DNA from: Allosalinactinospora lopnorensis | GTDB lineage: Bacteria > Actinomycetota > Actinomycetes > Streptosporangiales > Streptosporangiaceae | DNA: 64,000 bases | Reading direction: 5' to 3' | NCBI RefSeq assembly: GCF_000981225.1 | Contig: NZ_LAJC01000007.1 | Location: forward strand, 1 to 64,000 | Shown here: piece after piece, positions 51,314 through 59,499 of the stretch | Position numbering within the stretch: position 1 is the stretch's first letter | Layout: every line of letters begins with the position of its first letter | Program-made: the position numbers and the translations under genes | Notes under the pieces: generated by a model | The model's database searches: none | What the model saw: only the letters and a program-made list of their open reading frames with translations | Told to the model about the DNA's origin: nothing

Positions 51314-52103
51314 GGTGACCTGCCATGGTTCGTCCCCTTCTCACGGTGTTCTGCTGCGGTCGGCCGGCGCCGCGTGGTCGCTGGTGTCAGACGACTCATT
51401 CTCTCGGCTGCACCGGTCGTTCTGGGCCGGACCGGCCCCTGGGGTGCCCCTCGGGGCCGATGCGCTCAACGAACGATGTTCTGTGGGTAACTAAGCGTGT
51501 GTCTGTGGACTAGCTGTGTACGATTTCGCCGCGCGTTCGCGCCGCGGAGCCGGTGGAGCGGCTCCGCACTTCCACAGTGGACCGAAGTTCATCCACATGT
51601 TGTGCACAGCCTCTCAGATTCCGGCGGGGACCGAAGAGTTATCCACAATCCCCAGATCAAAGGGTGTGATCGCTAGTTGTCTCGATGGTTGTGCCGGGGC
51701 AGGGGTAGTCGCACGAGGAGCGGTGTCCCCCTCTGAGGTTATCCACAGCTTAGGGATGGCTGGGGAAGACGCACGGCTTGTGAATAACGTGGTGTCCACA
51801 GGAGGCGGATCTGTGGACTGCGGTCCTCGTAGCTGCTGGTAACGTGTCTGGCCGATTTGACCGGCGTCCTGACAAGCCGTATCTTCCCTTATACTTGCGA
51901 CGGTATCTTTGTGTGCGAAGGTCGTGGTGCCGCGATCGCAAGGTCGGTGGGTGGAGAATCCGCCGTAGGGCGCGGACCTCTCGACGAAGTCAACGAAGCG
52001 CCAATCCCTGAGGAAGGAACCGGCGGACAGGCCGGCCAGCCAAGGGGACCTCCTGCCTGTCGGGCGGGAGAGGAAGTCAATCACACGCCCCTGGAGCCCA
52101 GCA
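51314..52103. other. dnaA-rpmH intergenic region with a second DnaA-box cluster
   Basis: 790 bp between divergent dnaA and rpmH. Perfect TTATCCACA occurs at 51639-51647 and 51739-51747. TTGTGCACA is at 51600-51608, TCATCCACA at 51589-51597, GTGTCCACA at 51792-51800, and reverse boxes are at 51482-51490 and 51504-51512. The DNA around 51630-51680 is the most AT-rich part. It may autoregulate dnaA, or act as part of the origin. Confidence 0.75.
51857..51885 (+). promoter_or_regulatory. Promoter of the rpmH-rnpA operon (candidate)
   Basis: TTGACC-N17-TATCTT, a good match to a vegetative sigma promoter, about 215 bp upstream of rpmH. A second A/T-rich stretch (TTATACTTG) follows directly. Confidence 0.45.
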
Positions 52104-52247
52104 GTGAGCAAGCGTACGTTTCAGCCGAACAACCGGCGTCGCGCGAAGGTCCACGGTTTCCGGCTGCGCATGCGCACCCGTGCCGGGCGCGCGGTCATTG
52201 CTTCGCGCCGGAAGAAGGGGCGCGTACGGCTGACCGTGAGCCAGTAG
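52104..52247 (+). CDS. rpmH: 50S ribosomal protein L34
   Basis: 47 residues from a GTG at 52104. The sequence [20 protein letters not shown], followed by [19 protein letters not shown], is the near-invariant L34 pattern. It is the first gene of the rpmH-rnpA-yidD-yidC-jag run, transcribed divergently from dnaA. Confidence 0.98.
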   Translation: MSKRTFQPNNRRRAKVHGFRLRMRTRAGRAVIASRRKKGRVRLTVSQ

Positions 52248-52328
52248 TCGCCACGCGTCGAACGATACGGTGGGCCGGTCTGCCGCTTGCGGCGGCCGGT
52301 CTTCTTATTGTGTCCGAGGACCCATCCC

Positions 52329-52769
52329 ATGTTGTCGCCCAAGAACCGTATGCGGCGCAGTGCCGACTTCGGGCTCGTCATGCGTAAAGGACGCCGCGGC
52401 AGCCGGGAGGCCTTGGGAGTCGCCTACCTGGCGCCGCCCTCCGGAACCGGCGGGGAGTCCCCCGGCCCACCGAAGGTGGGATTCGTCGTGAGCAAGGCTG
52501 TCGGGGGCGCGGTGACACGCAAGCGGGTTCAGCGCCGCCTCCGCCACCTCATGCGCGAGCGGCTGCCTCTTCTGCCTGAAGGTAGCCTGCTAGTAGTGCG
52601 GGCCAAACCCTTGGCCGCGTCCCAAGAACACGACGCGCTGGCCGCGCAGCTCGAGGGTGCACTGGCCACGGCGATGAGCTCCCGCACGAAGGCGACACGC
52701 CGCCCCTGGGGGCGAGAAGCCGACGCATCCAACGGCGCGCGGGCCAGCGGGGAGCGGACGGGCTCATGA
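52329..52769 (+). CDS. rnpA: Ribonuclease P protein component
   Basis: 146 residues from the ATG at 52329 ([20 protein letters not shown]); the frame is open upstream without coding character. RnpA is the protein cofactor of the RNA enzyme that trims tRNA 5' ends. Conserved parts are [20 protein letters not shown] and [20 protein letters not shown]. The signature usually reads RNxVKRRLR; here it is RKRVQRRLR, with Lys replacing the Asn. Its C-terminus extends about 30 residues beyond the core and overlaps yidD (ATGA). Confidence 0.95.
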   Translation: MLSPKNRMRRSADFGLVMRKGRRGSREALGVAYLAPPSGTGGESPGPPKVGFVVSKAVGGAVTRKRVQRRLRHLMRERLPLLPEGSLLVVRAKPLAASQEHDALAAQLEGALATAMSSRTKATRRPWGREADASNGARASGERTGS

Positions 52770-53083
52770 TCGACGGCAGACCGAATCCGGTAGCGCGGCT
52801 GCTGATCCTGCCTATCAGGGGTTATCAGCGGTTCATCAGCCCTCTGTTCCCGCCAGTCTGCCGTTTCTATCCCTCATGCAGCGCATACGCGGTGCAGGCG
52901 CTCCAGGAGCATGGCGCGCTGCGAGGACTATGGCTTGCGGTCCGGAGAATCGCCCGGTGTCATCCGTTTCACCCGGGAGGGCTCGACCCGGTACCACCGC
53001 GCAAGGGCGTACGCGCGCAAAGAGCGAACGACGCGGGCCACGGGAACGGGGGCGACGTCGCTCCCGGCCCAACAGGCCTGTAG
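52766..53083 (+). CDS. yidD: Membrane protein insertion efficiency factor YidD
   Basis: 105 residues. YidD is a small membrane-associated protein that helps YidC insert inner-membrane proteins. The core [20 protein letters not shown], then [20 protein letters not shown], with [15 protein letters not shown], is diagnostic. About 20 C-terminal residues beyond the core are not conserved. It overlaps rnpA (ATGA) and is followed 31 bp later by yidC. Confidence 0.97.
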   Translation: MIDGRPNPVARLLILPIRGYQRFISPLFPPVCRFYPSCSAYAVQALQEHGALRGLWLAVRRIARCHPFHPGGLDPVPPRKGVRAQRANDAGHGNGGDVAPGPTGL

Positions 53084-53114
53084 CTGAACTGGAGCAAAAA
53101 GAGGGAGTTCGCCG

Positions 53115-54062
53115 GTGCTGGACTGGCTATACAACATCGTCGGCTGGGTGCTGATCCACATCCACTCCGGCCTGACGTTCCTTGGGCTGAACCCGGACAG
53201 TGGGTGGGCGTGGGGCCTGTCCATCGTCGCTCTGACCATCCTAATGCGGCTGATCATGGTTCCGCTGTTCGTGAAGCAGATGCACACGCAGCGGAAGATG
53301 CAGGAAATGCAGCCGCAGATGATGAAGGTGCGGGAGCGCTACAAGAACGACAAGCAGCGCCAGCAGCAAGAGATGATGAAGCTCTATCAGGAGAGCGGCA
53401 CCAACCCCGTCATGGGCTGCCTCCCTCTGCTGCTGCAGATGCCGGTCTTCTTCGCGCTGTTCAACGTGCTGCGCAACGTGGCCGAGGGAAGGGCGCGCTA
53501 CGGATTCACCGAGGATCTCGTGGAGAGCGCCCAGAACGCGCAGATCTTCCACGCTCCGCTGGCCGCCCAGTTCACCAGCTCAGCGCAGGAGCTCGCGCAG
53601 TACAACGCGGACCCTGTCATGGCCAGGATCGTCATCGCCATCGCCTGCGTGATCATGGGAGCGACGACCTTCCTGACCATGCGGCAGAGCATCAAGCGGA
53701 GCACGGCCCAGATGCCGGACAACCCGATGATGCAGACCCAGAAGATCATGATGTACCTCGCCCCGGCCTTCGGTCTGTTCGGCCTGGCCATGCCGATCGG
53801 TGTGCTCATCTACTGGGTCAGCTCGAACATCTGGACCATGGGTCAGCAGCACTTCCTGTACCGGAAGCACCCCGTTCCGTCCCCCGGCGAACCCGTCTCC
53901 ACTGCGGCGAAGGATGCGAGCCCGAACGGGTCGGCCAAGGGATTCCTGGGTAAGCGCAAGGAACAGGAATCCGAGCCTGAACCGGCTGAAGAGCCTAAGA
54001 TCGAGCGTAAGCAGCCGAAGAAACAATCGCGTGCGAAGCGCACTGGTGGGAAGAAGCGCTAG
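53115..54062 (+). CDS. yidC: Membrane protein insertase YidC/OxaA
   Basis: 315 residues from a GTG at 53115 with GAGGGAG upstream. YidC inserts and folds inner-membrane proteins with or without SecYEG. Transmembrane segments are visible near residues 35-55 (WGLSIVALTILMRLIMVPLF), 100-120 (MGCLPLLLQMPVFFALFNVL), 170-195 (RIVIAIACVIMGATTFLTM) and 215-240 (FGLFGLAMPIGVLIYWVSSN). The arginine in TILMRLIMVP is the conserved hydrophilic-groove residue. The C-terminal tail is long and highly basic (RKQPKKQSRAKRTGGKKR), suited to ribosome binding. Confidence 0.97.
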   Translation: MLDWLYNIVGWVLIHIHSGLTFLGLNPDSGWAWGLSIVALTILMRLIMVPLFVKQMHTQRKMQEMQPQMMKVRERYKNDKQRQQQEMMKLYQESGTNPVMGCLPLLLQMPVFFALFNVLRNVAEGRARYGFTEDLVESAQNAQIFHAPLAAQFTSSAQELAQYNADPVMARIVIAIACVIMGATTFLTMRQSIKRSTAQMPDNPMMQTQKIMMYLAPAFGLFGLAMPIGVLIYWVSSNIWTMGQQHFLYRKHPVPSPGEPVSTAAKDASPNGSAKGFLGKRKEQESEPEPAEEPKIERKQPKKQSRAKRTGGKKR

Positions 54063-54176
54063 CCGCGGCGGCGGCACAATGGGGAATCAGGGGCCATACG
54101 GGCCGGATCGCGCAGGCGAGAATCAGCCCCGGAAGCGTGGAGCCGGCCGGATCGCGATTAAAGGAGACAGCTCGCT

Positions 54177-54737
54177 GTGAGCAACGGCAACACCGAGAAC
54201 GCGGAGGAGAACCGCGGCAGCGTGGCGGTGGCGGACGAGCCGGGGCAGGACGAAGCCACGGAACCCGGTATCGACGTTGAGACGCTGGAAAGGGAAGGCG
54301 ATATCGCGGCCGACTACATCGAAGGGCTGCTGGATATCGCCGACTTCGATGGCGACATCGATATGGACGTCGAAGGGGACCGCGCCAAAGTCTCGGTCGT
54401 GGGAACCACCCTGGAGGAACTCGTCGGCGACAAAGGGGAGGTGCTTGAGGCGCTGCAGGAGCTGACACGGCTGGCGGTGCACCGCAAGACCGGAACCCGG
54501 AGTCGGCTGATGCTCGACATCGGTGGGTACCGGGATTCGCGTCGCAAGGCGCTCAGCCGGATCGGCGCTGAGGTCGCCGACGAGGTGAAGCGGAAGGGCG
54601 AAGTGAAACCGATGGCGCCGATGACCCCGTTCGAACGGAAGGTGGTGCACGACGCCATCGCCTCGGCCGGACTGCGCAGTGAGTCGGAAGGTGAAGAGCC
54701 AAACCGTTATGTGGTGGTGTACCCCGCCGACCACTGA
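54177..54737 (+). CDS. jag: RNA-binding protein Jag/KhpB
   Basis: 186 residues from a GTG at 54177 (AAAGGAGACAG upstream). The first 30 residues are acidic and disordered. A KH-II domain (DRAKVSVVGTTLEELVGDKG with EVLEALQELTRLAVHRKTG) and an R3H domain (VKPMAPMTPFERKVVHDAIA, then SEGEEPNRYVVVYP) follow. Position after yidC is universal in actinobacteria and many firmicutes. It probably binds RNA and affects cell division or envelope functions. A terminator and a parS site follow directly. Confidence 0.95.
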   Translation: MSNGNTENAEENRGSVAVADEPGQDEATEPGIDVETLEREGDIAADYIEGLLDIADFDGDIDMDVEGDRAKVSVVGTTLEELVGDKGEVLEALQELTRLAVHRKTGTRSRLMLDIGGYRDSRRKALSRIGAEVADEVKRKGEVKPMAPMTPFERKVVHDAIASAGLRSESEGEEPNRYVVVYPADH

Positions 54738-54739
54738 TG

Positions 54740-54753
54740 GTTTCACGTGAAAC
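54740..54753. other. parS centromere site
   Basis: Perfect GTTTCACGTGAAAC starting 3 bp after the jag stop codon. Confidence 0.95.
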
Positions 54754-54758
54754 ACCCG

Positions 54759-54800
54759 GCGCCTCCCACACGTAGGATCGTGGGGGGCGCTTTTATTGTT
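54759..54800 (+). terminator. Rho-independent terminator after jag
   Basis: Stem 54759-54769 with 54780-54790 (11 bp including one G-T pair), 10-base loop, then TTTTATTGTT. It ends the rpmH-to-jag transcription unit. Confidence 0.8.
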
Positions 54801-54933
54801 CGGCCCCGGACTCCCCTACCGAGTACGTCTGTAGGCGGGCTGCGCGCTGCTCAACTCAGGCGTGATCTTCTCGACGTCGCTGTCGAGATGTCGATGTGTC
54901 GATGAGCGAACGAAGAGACCAAGGTGGTGACTG

Positions 54934-55649
54934 ATGACCTCGGGCGCTGGCGGGCGTGTGGCGCCGCCCGAGCACGCGCATGCGCTGTTCGGTGATGCCC
55001 TACCCAGGATGGCCCGGTACGCTGATCTCCTTGCGGATGCCGGGGTAGTGCGCGGCTGATCGGTCCAAGAGAGGTGCCTCGGTTGTGGGAACGGCACTTG
55101 ATGAACTGTGCTGTTGTTGAGGAGTTGATCCCCGAGGGTGCCGAAGTCGTTGACGTCGGAGCCGGAGCGGGTCTTCCCGGTGTGGTGCTCGGTGTCATGC
55201 GACCGGATCTCTCTATAGTCCTCCTTGAACCTCTTCTCCGTCGGACGGTCTTTCTGCGAGAGTGCGTTGAGACTCTCGGCCTGAAGAACGTGACCGTGCA
55301 TCGGGGACGAGCCGAAGAGATGAGGAAGGAACTGCGTGCAGACGTTGTCACGGCTCGCGCAGTCGCTCCTCTGACTCGCCTCGCAAGGTGGGTACTTCCT
55401 CTGCTCCGTAAGGATGGCATCCTGCTCGCGCTCAAGGGAGAGCAAGCGGAGAGTGAGTTGGAGGAAGCGCGCGCAGATTTGTACGCACAACGCCCATGCG
55501 TTGCCAATGTTGTTCGGGTTGGCCACGGTAAGGTCGAACCGGCTACGACGGTCGTTCGCGTCAGGGTCACATCCGAGAGCGGCCAGCTCACTCCGTCCAG
55601 GTCGAGACGTACGCCGGGCGGCAGAAAGAAGCGTGGACGGAAGAGGTGA
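54934..55649 (+). pseudogene. rsmG: 16S rRNA m7G527 methyltransferase RsmG (GidB), frameshifted
   Basis: RsmG methylates G527 in 16S rRNA. The start at 54934 (AAGGTGGTGA upstream) gives PPEHAHALFGDALPRMARYA, then DLLADAGVVRG and a premature TGA. The next frame continues LIGPREVPRLWERHLMNCAV and the SAM motif VVDVGAGAGLPGVVLGVMRP, exactly as the family should. One C added at about 55047 (GGCTGATC to GGCCTGATC) restores a 238-residue protein of normal layout with a basic C-terminal tail. Loss of rsmG is viable in bacteria and gives low-level streptomycin resistance, so the break could be real. The stop overlaps the parA GTG. Confidence 0.9.
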
Positions 55650-56713
55650 ACTCATTCGTGCCCCAGAACCAGTTCGATGGCACCCATGTTTCACGTGAAA
55701 CAGATCTGGTGTTCAGCCCGGGAGACACTCCGGAGCCAGGAGCCCCACGTGAAACGCCCTCCTGGGAAGACCAGTCGTGGCACGCCGCCGATGTTTCACG
55801 TGAAACGGATTTCGACGCAGAGGACCACCCCTCTGCCGACGTGGAGCTTGATACGCCGATCGCGCGCGCGGCACGCGCGGCCATGTCGGGACGAGGCTCC
55901 GGCGATGATTCGTGGCCGCGCCCCGCTGAGTGTCGGGTGCTGAGTGTCGCCAATCAGAAGGGTGGGGTCGGTAAGACGACCACCACGGTGAACCTCGCCG
56001 CTTCACTGGCCATGCACGGAAACCGGGTCCTCGTCGTGGACCTCGACCCTCAAGGGAATGCCTCCACGGCATTGGGGATCGAGAAGGAAGAGACCTCCCG
56101 ATCCATCTACCACTGCCTGGTGGAAGACGCGGAAATCCGCGATCTGGCGCAGTCGGTTCCTGATATCCCGAACCTGTGGTGCGTGCCGGCCACGATCGAC
56201 CTGGCAGGGGCGGAGATCGAACTCGTGTCCCTGGTCGCCCGAGAGTCCCGACTCAAGCGCGCGTTCTCAGCCTTCGACAGCAGCGAACTGGACTACATCC
56301 TCGTCGACTGTCCGCCATCCCTCGGACTGCTGACCGTCAACGCGATGGTCGCGTGCGATGAGGTGCTGATTCCGATCCAGTGCGAGTACTACGCGCTCGA
56401 AGGACTCGGCCAGCTGCTGCGCAACGTCGAGCTGGTGAAGTCGCATCTCAACCCGTCGCTGGAGATCTCCACCATCGTGCTCACCATGTACGACGGTCGG
56501 ACCAGGTTGGCTTCACAGGTCGCAGATGAGGTACGCCAGCACTTCGGGGATCTGGTACTCAAGACATTGGTGCCTCGGAGCGTTCGCGTCTCGGAAGCGC
56601 CGAGCTACGGACAGTCCGTCATGACCTATGACCCCGGTTCCACTGGGGCGGTGGCCTATATGGAAGCGGCCCGCGAAATGGCTCATCGGGCGAAGACGGG
56701 CGTCGGTAACTGA
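55646..56713 (+). CDS. parA: Chromosome partitioning ATPase ParA (Soj)
   Basis: 355 residues from a GTG at 55646 that overlaps the rsmG stop. ParA moves origin regions by binding DNA in its ATP form and being released by ParB. The deviant Walker A is SVANQKGGVGKTTTTVNLAA (about residue 100), the acidic strand VLVVDLDPQGNASTALG, and Walker B LDYILVDCPPSLGLLTVNAM. The 90-residue N-terminal extension is disordered and contains VSRET twice because two perfect parS sites lie in the coding sequence there. Confidence 0.97.
   Translation: MNSFVPQNQFDGTHVSRETDLVFSPGDTPEPGAPRETPSWEDQSWHAADVSRETDFDAEDHPSADVELDTPIARAARAAMSGRGSGDDSWPRPAECRVLSVANQKGGVGKTTTTVNLAASLAMHGNRVLVVDLDPQGNASTALGIEKEETSRSIYHCLVEDAEIRDLAQSVPDIPNLWCVPATIDLAGAEIELVSLVARESRLKRAFSAFDSSELDYILVDCPPSLGLLTVNAMVACDEVLIPIQCEYYALEGLGQLLRNVELVKSHLNPSLEISTIVLTMYDGRTRLASQVADEVRQHFGDLVLKTLVPRSVRVSEAPSYGQSVMTYDPGSTGAVAYMEAAREMAHRAKTGVGN
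55688..55701. other. parS centromere site inside parA
   Basis: Perfect GTTTCACGTGAAAC, read in frame as part of a VSRET peptide. Confidence 0.95.
55793..55806. other. parS centromere site inside parA
   Basis: Perfect GTTTCACGTGAAAC, again encoding VSRET. A degenerate copy (CCCCACGTGAAAC) lies between the two near 55743. Confidence 0.95.
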
Positions 56714-56738
56714 CCATGGGACGTGAAGGGAGACGTCG

Positions 56739-57671
56739 GTGAGCCAGCAGCGGCGCGGTCTAGGGAAAGGCCTGGGGGCTCTCATTCCGCAGGGGCCGGC
56801 GACGGTCGATGTGGAACAGATAGCCCCCACGGACGGGGAAGCCCCTCCTCCAGCCCTTGATGGCGCTTATTTGGAGGAGATCGAGGTCGGTGCGGTGACT
56901 CCGAACCCGCGCCAGCCTCGCCAGCACTTCGACGAAGAGCAGTTGGAGGAGCTGAAAGCCTCGATCGCCGAAGTCGGCCTGTTGCAACCCATCGTTGTGC
57001 GCAAGCTCGGCGATGGGCGCTACGAGCTGATCATGGGGGAGCGTCGTTGGCGGGCCAGTATGGAGGCCGGCCTGGAGCATATCCCCGCCATCGTGCGCGA
57101 CACCGGCGACGATGCTATGCTCCGCGATGCGCTGCTGGAGAACCTGCACCGCCAGCAGCTCAACCCCCTGGAGGAGGCTGCGGCGTATCAGCAGCTCTTG
57201 GACGACTTCGGTGCGACACACGACGAACTCGCAAAGCGCATTGGCCGCTCGCGTCCGCACATCACCAACACGCTGCGATTGCTGAATCTGTCGCCGGCGG
57301 TGCAGCGCCGGGTGGCCGCGGGAGTGCTCAGTGCCGGCCATGCGCGTGCGCTGCTCTCGGTGGACGATATGGAGACCCAGGAGCGGCTGGCGCGACGCAT
57401 TGTCGAGGAAGGACTGTCGGTCCGGGCGCTGGAGGAGATCATCACGCTGGGGGAGACGGACGGCAAGCCTTCCAGCCAGCGCCGCGCACCGGTTTCGCGG
57501 GAGACACCGCCGGAGATCGAGGAAATGGCGAGCCGCCTCTCGGACGCCTTCGATACCCGGGTAAAGGTCAACATGGGGCAGAAGAAGGGCAAGATCGTTG
57601 TGGAGTTCGCGACGAGGGAGGATCTTGAGCGCATCATCGCCGCCATGGATCCCGTGTCGAGAGAGAACTAA
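56739..57671 (+). CDS. parB: Chromosome partitioning protein ParB (Spo0J)
   Basis: 310 residues from a GTG at 56739. ParB binds parS, spreads using CTP and recruits condensin. The N-terminus [13 protein letters not shown] interacts with ParA in the family. ITPNPxQPR is present as [20 protein letters not shown], the CTP-binding region as [20 protein letters not shown] and [20 protein letters not shown], and the parS-binding HTH as [20 protein letters not shown]. The C-terminal dimerisation domain ends [12 protein letters not shown]. It lies 25 bp after parA in one operon. Confidence 0.97.
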   Translation: MSQQRRGLGKGLGALIPQGPATVDVEQIAPTDGEAPPPALDGAYLEEIEVGAVTPNPRQPRQHFDEEQLEELKASIAEVGLLQPIVVRKLGDGRYELIMGERRWRASMEAGLEHIPAIVRDTGDDAMLRDALLENLHRQQLNPLEEAAAYQQLLDDFGATHDELAKRIGRSRPHITNTLRLLNLSPAVQRRVAAGVLSAGHARALLSVDDMETQERLARRIVEEGLSVRALEEIITLGETDGKPSSQRRAPVSRETPPEIEEMASRLSDAFDTRVKVNMGQKKGKIVVEFATREDLERIIAAMDPVSREN

Positions 57672-57883
57672 CGGCAGCGGTCGCCATGTCGACATGACCG
57701 TATATCGGTCGGGCGCTACACCCCCTTGGCACACAGGGGCAGGGACCAAGCCCCGTCTCCGGGGAACACCACCGGATCCGGCCAAGCTCGTGGTCTGACC
57801 CGAGGCACAGCCCCAGCTGTCCGCAACACCGGGCCTGCTCTCAGACGAAGCGGGAACCGGCTCTACAAGGCAAGAGGCTCCCG

Positions 57884-57929
57884 ACATGCGAATGGTCCCC
57901 GAGGACGTCCTCGGGGACCATTCGCATGT
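57884..57929. terminator. Perfect 46 bp palindrome, bidirectional terminator candidate
   Basis: Arms 57884-57906 and 57907-57929 are exact reverse complements with no spacer (ACATGCGAATGG outward ends, GAGGACGTCCTC centre). It lies between convergent parB and trxA, so it probably ends both transcripts. There is no T tract on either side. Confidence 0.65.
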
Positions 57930-57937
57930 GCTCTACG

Positions 57938-57951
57938 GTTTCACGTGAAAC
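57938..57951. other. parS centromere site
   Basis: Perfect GTTTCACGTGAAAC 8 bp from the long palindrome and 25 bp beyond the trxA stop. Confidence 0.95.
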
Positions 57952-57975
57952 AAGGATGCGAGGCAGGGACCGCGC

Positions 57976-58299
57976 TCAGATGTATTCCTGCAGGTCCTCC
58001 AGCAGCTTCCGCTTGGGCTTGGCGCCCATGATCTGCTTGACGACCTCGCCATCCTTGAAGAGATTCATCGTCGGGATCTGCATGACCCCGTACTCACGCG
58101 GCACGTTCGGCTGCTGGTCGATGTTGAGCTTCACGATCTCGATCTTGTCGCCGTGCTCGTCGGCGATCTCTTCAAGAATCGGGGCGATCTGGCGGCACGG
58201 GCCGCACCATTCGGCCCAGAAGTCGACCAGCACCGGCTTGTCATTCTTCAGGACGTCGGTCTCGAAGCTGGCGTCGGTGACTTCCTTGAGCTTCGCCAT
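57976..58299 (-). CDS. trxA: Thioredoxin
   Basis: 107 residues. TrxA reduces protein disulphides. The active site is VLVDFWAEWCGPCRQIAPIL (WCGPC), with the conserved cis-proline in YGVMQIPTMNLFKDGE. It lies 82 bp after trxB, the enzyme that reduces it, and both are probably read from the SigR-type promoter upstream of trxB. Confidence 0.98.
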   Translation of the reverse strand: MAKLKEVTDASFETDVLKNDKPVLVDFWAEWCGPCRQIAPILEEIADEHGDKIEIVKLNIDQQPNVPREYGVMQIPTMNLFKDGEVVKQIMGAKPKRKLLEDLQEYI

Positions 58300-58381
58300 A
58301 TGAATACTCCTCGTGAATGAGACTCGGGCATATAGTCGGCCCTCCCGGTGTCTCCGCTAGAGGACCGTGACGATATGAGCG

Positions 58382-59314
58382 TCAGTTCCCCTGCTCGGCG
58401 AGGTACCGTTCGGCATCCAGAGAGGCGGCACAGCCGGTGCCGGCGGCGGTGACGGCCTGCCGGTAGACGTGATCCACGACATCGCCGCAGGCGAACACGC
58501 CGGGGATGTTGGTCTTGGTCGTGGGGGCGTCGACCGTGATGTACCCCTCCTCGTCCAGGTCGAGCTGGCTCTCGAATAGCTCGACCCGCGGGTCATGACC
58601 GATCGCGATGAACAGGCCGGTGATGTCGAGTTTGCTTTCCTCGCCGGTCTGGGTGTTGCGCAGCTGGACCCCAGTGACCTTGTTGTCGCCCAGGACCTCG
58701 GTTACCTCGGTGTTCCAGAGGAACCGGATCTTGTCGTTGTCGAACGCGCGCTCCTGCATGATCTTGCTGGCGCGCAGCTCCCCGCGGCGGTGGATCACGG
58801 TGACCGAACGCGCGAAGCGGGTGAGGAAGGTGGCCTCTTCCATCGCGGTGTCGCCGCCGCCGACCACCGCGATGTCCTGCTCCCGGAAGAAGAAACCGTC
58901 GCAGGTGGCGCACCACGATGTGCCGCGTCCGGAGAACTCCTCCTCGCCGGGGACACCGAGCTTGCGGTATCCGGAACCCGTGGCGACGATCACGGTACGG
59001 GCATAGTGAGTCTCGTTGCCGACCTTGACGACTTTCGGAGTCGCTTTCAGGTCGACCTCGGTGACGTCGTCTGGCACGAGTTCGGAGCCAAACCGTTCAG
59101 CCTGCTTCCGGAGGTTGTCCATGAGGTCGGGCCCCATGATGCCGTCAGGAAAACCGGGGAAGTTCTCCACATCGGTGGTGTTCATCAACGCGCCACCGGC
59201 GGTGATCGAGCCTTCGAACACGAGCGGCCGGAGTTCGGCACGCGCCGCGTAAATAGCCGCGGTGTAACCCGCGGGGCCAGACCCGATGATGATCACGTTA
59301 CGGACGTCGCTCAC
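58382..59314 (-). CDS. trxB: Thioredoxin-disulfide reductase
   Basis: 310 residues from a GTG at 59314 (GAAGGG upstream). It transfers electrons from NADPH through FAD to thioredoxin. The FAD fingerprint is [20 protein letters not shown], the redox-active pair is [11 protein letters not shown] (CATC), the NADPH-binding motif is [20 protein letters not shown], and the C-terminal FAD motif is [20 protein letters not shown]. All key residues are present. Confidence 0.97.
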   Translation of the reverse strand: MSDVRNVIIIGSGPAGYTAAIYAARAELRPLVFEGSITAGGALMNTTDVENFPGFPDGIMGPDLMDNLRKQAERFGSELVPDDVTEVDLKATPKVVKVGNETHYARTVIVATGSGYRKLGVPGEEEFSGRGTSWCATCDGFFFREQDIAVVGGGDTAMEEATFLTRFARSVTVIHRRGELRASKIMQERAFDNDKIRFLWNTEVTEVLGDNKVTGVQLRNTQTGEESKLDITGLFIAIGHDPRVELFESQLDLDEEGYITVDAPTTKTNIPGVFACGDVVDHVYRQAVTAAGTGCAASLDAERYLAEQGN

Positions 59315-59381
59315 GCTCGTCGGCCCTTCGGTAACTCGGGCGGCCACTCAGAGAGTGACCCGCTGGGGAGGTCGTTCACTA

Positions 59382-59410
59382 CCAACAGATGGTAGGCGTC
59401 CGCCATTCCC
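59382..59410 (-). promoter_or_regulatory. SigR-type promoter for trxBA
   Basis: On the minus strand GGGAAT-N18-GTTG, matching the thiol-stress sigma factor SigR consensus (GGAAT-N18-GTT) exactly, about 70 bp upstream of the trxB start. In Streptomyces coelicolor trxBA is a SigR target. Confidence 0.75.
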
Positions 59411-59499
59411 AACCAGTGCTGACGCTCGTCAAGGGGCGTTTGACCTGGTTTTCCGTCCTTGCCGTGGTGAGTCGGGGCTCTTCTACCGGGAGCGGTTGG

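Larger units (their letters stand above)
57672..57975. other. parB-trxA convergent intergenic region
   Basis: 304 bp with no gene. Its right half holds the perfect palindrome at 57884-57929 and the parS site at 57938-57951; its left half shows nothing I can name. Confidence 0.6.

Noticed and set aside
57490-57503. A parS-like sequence (GTTTCGCGGGAGAC) inside parB
   Set aside because: Three mismatches to the 14-base consensus, including the central bases, so it is unlikely to be bound well.
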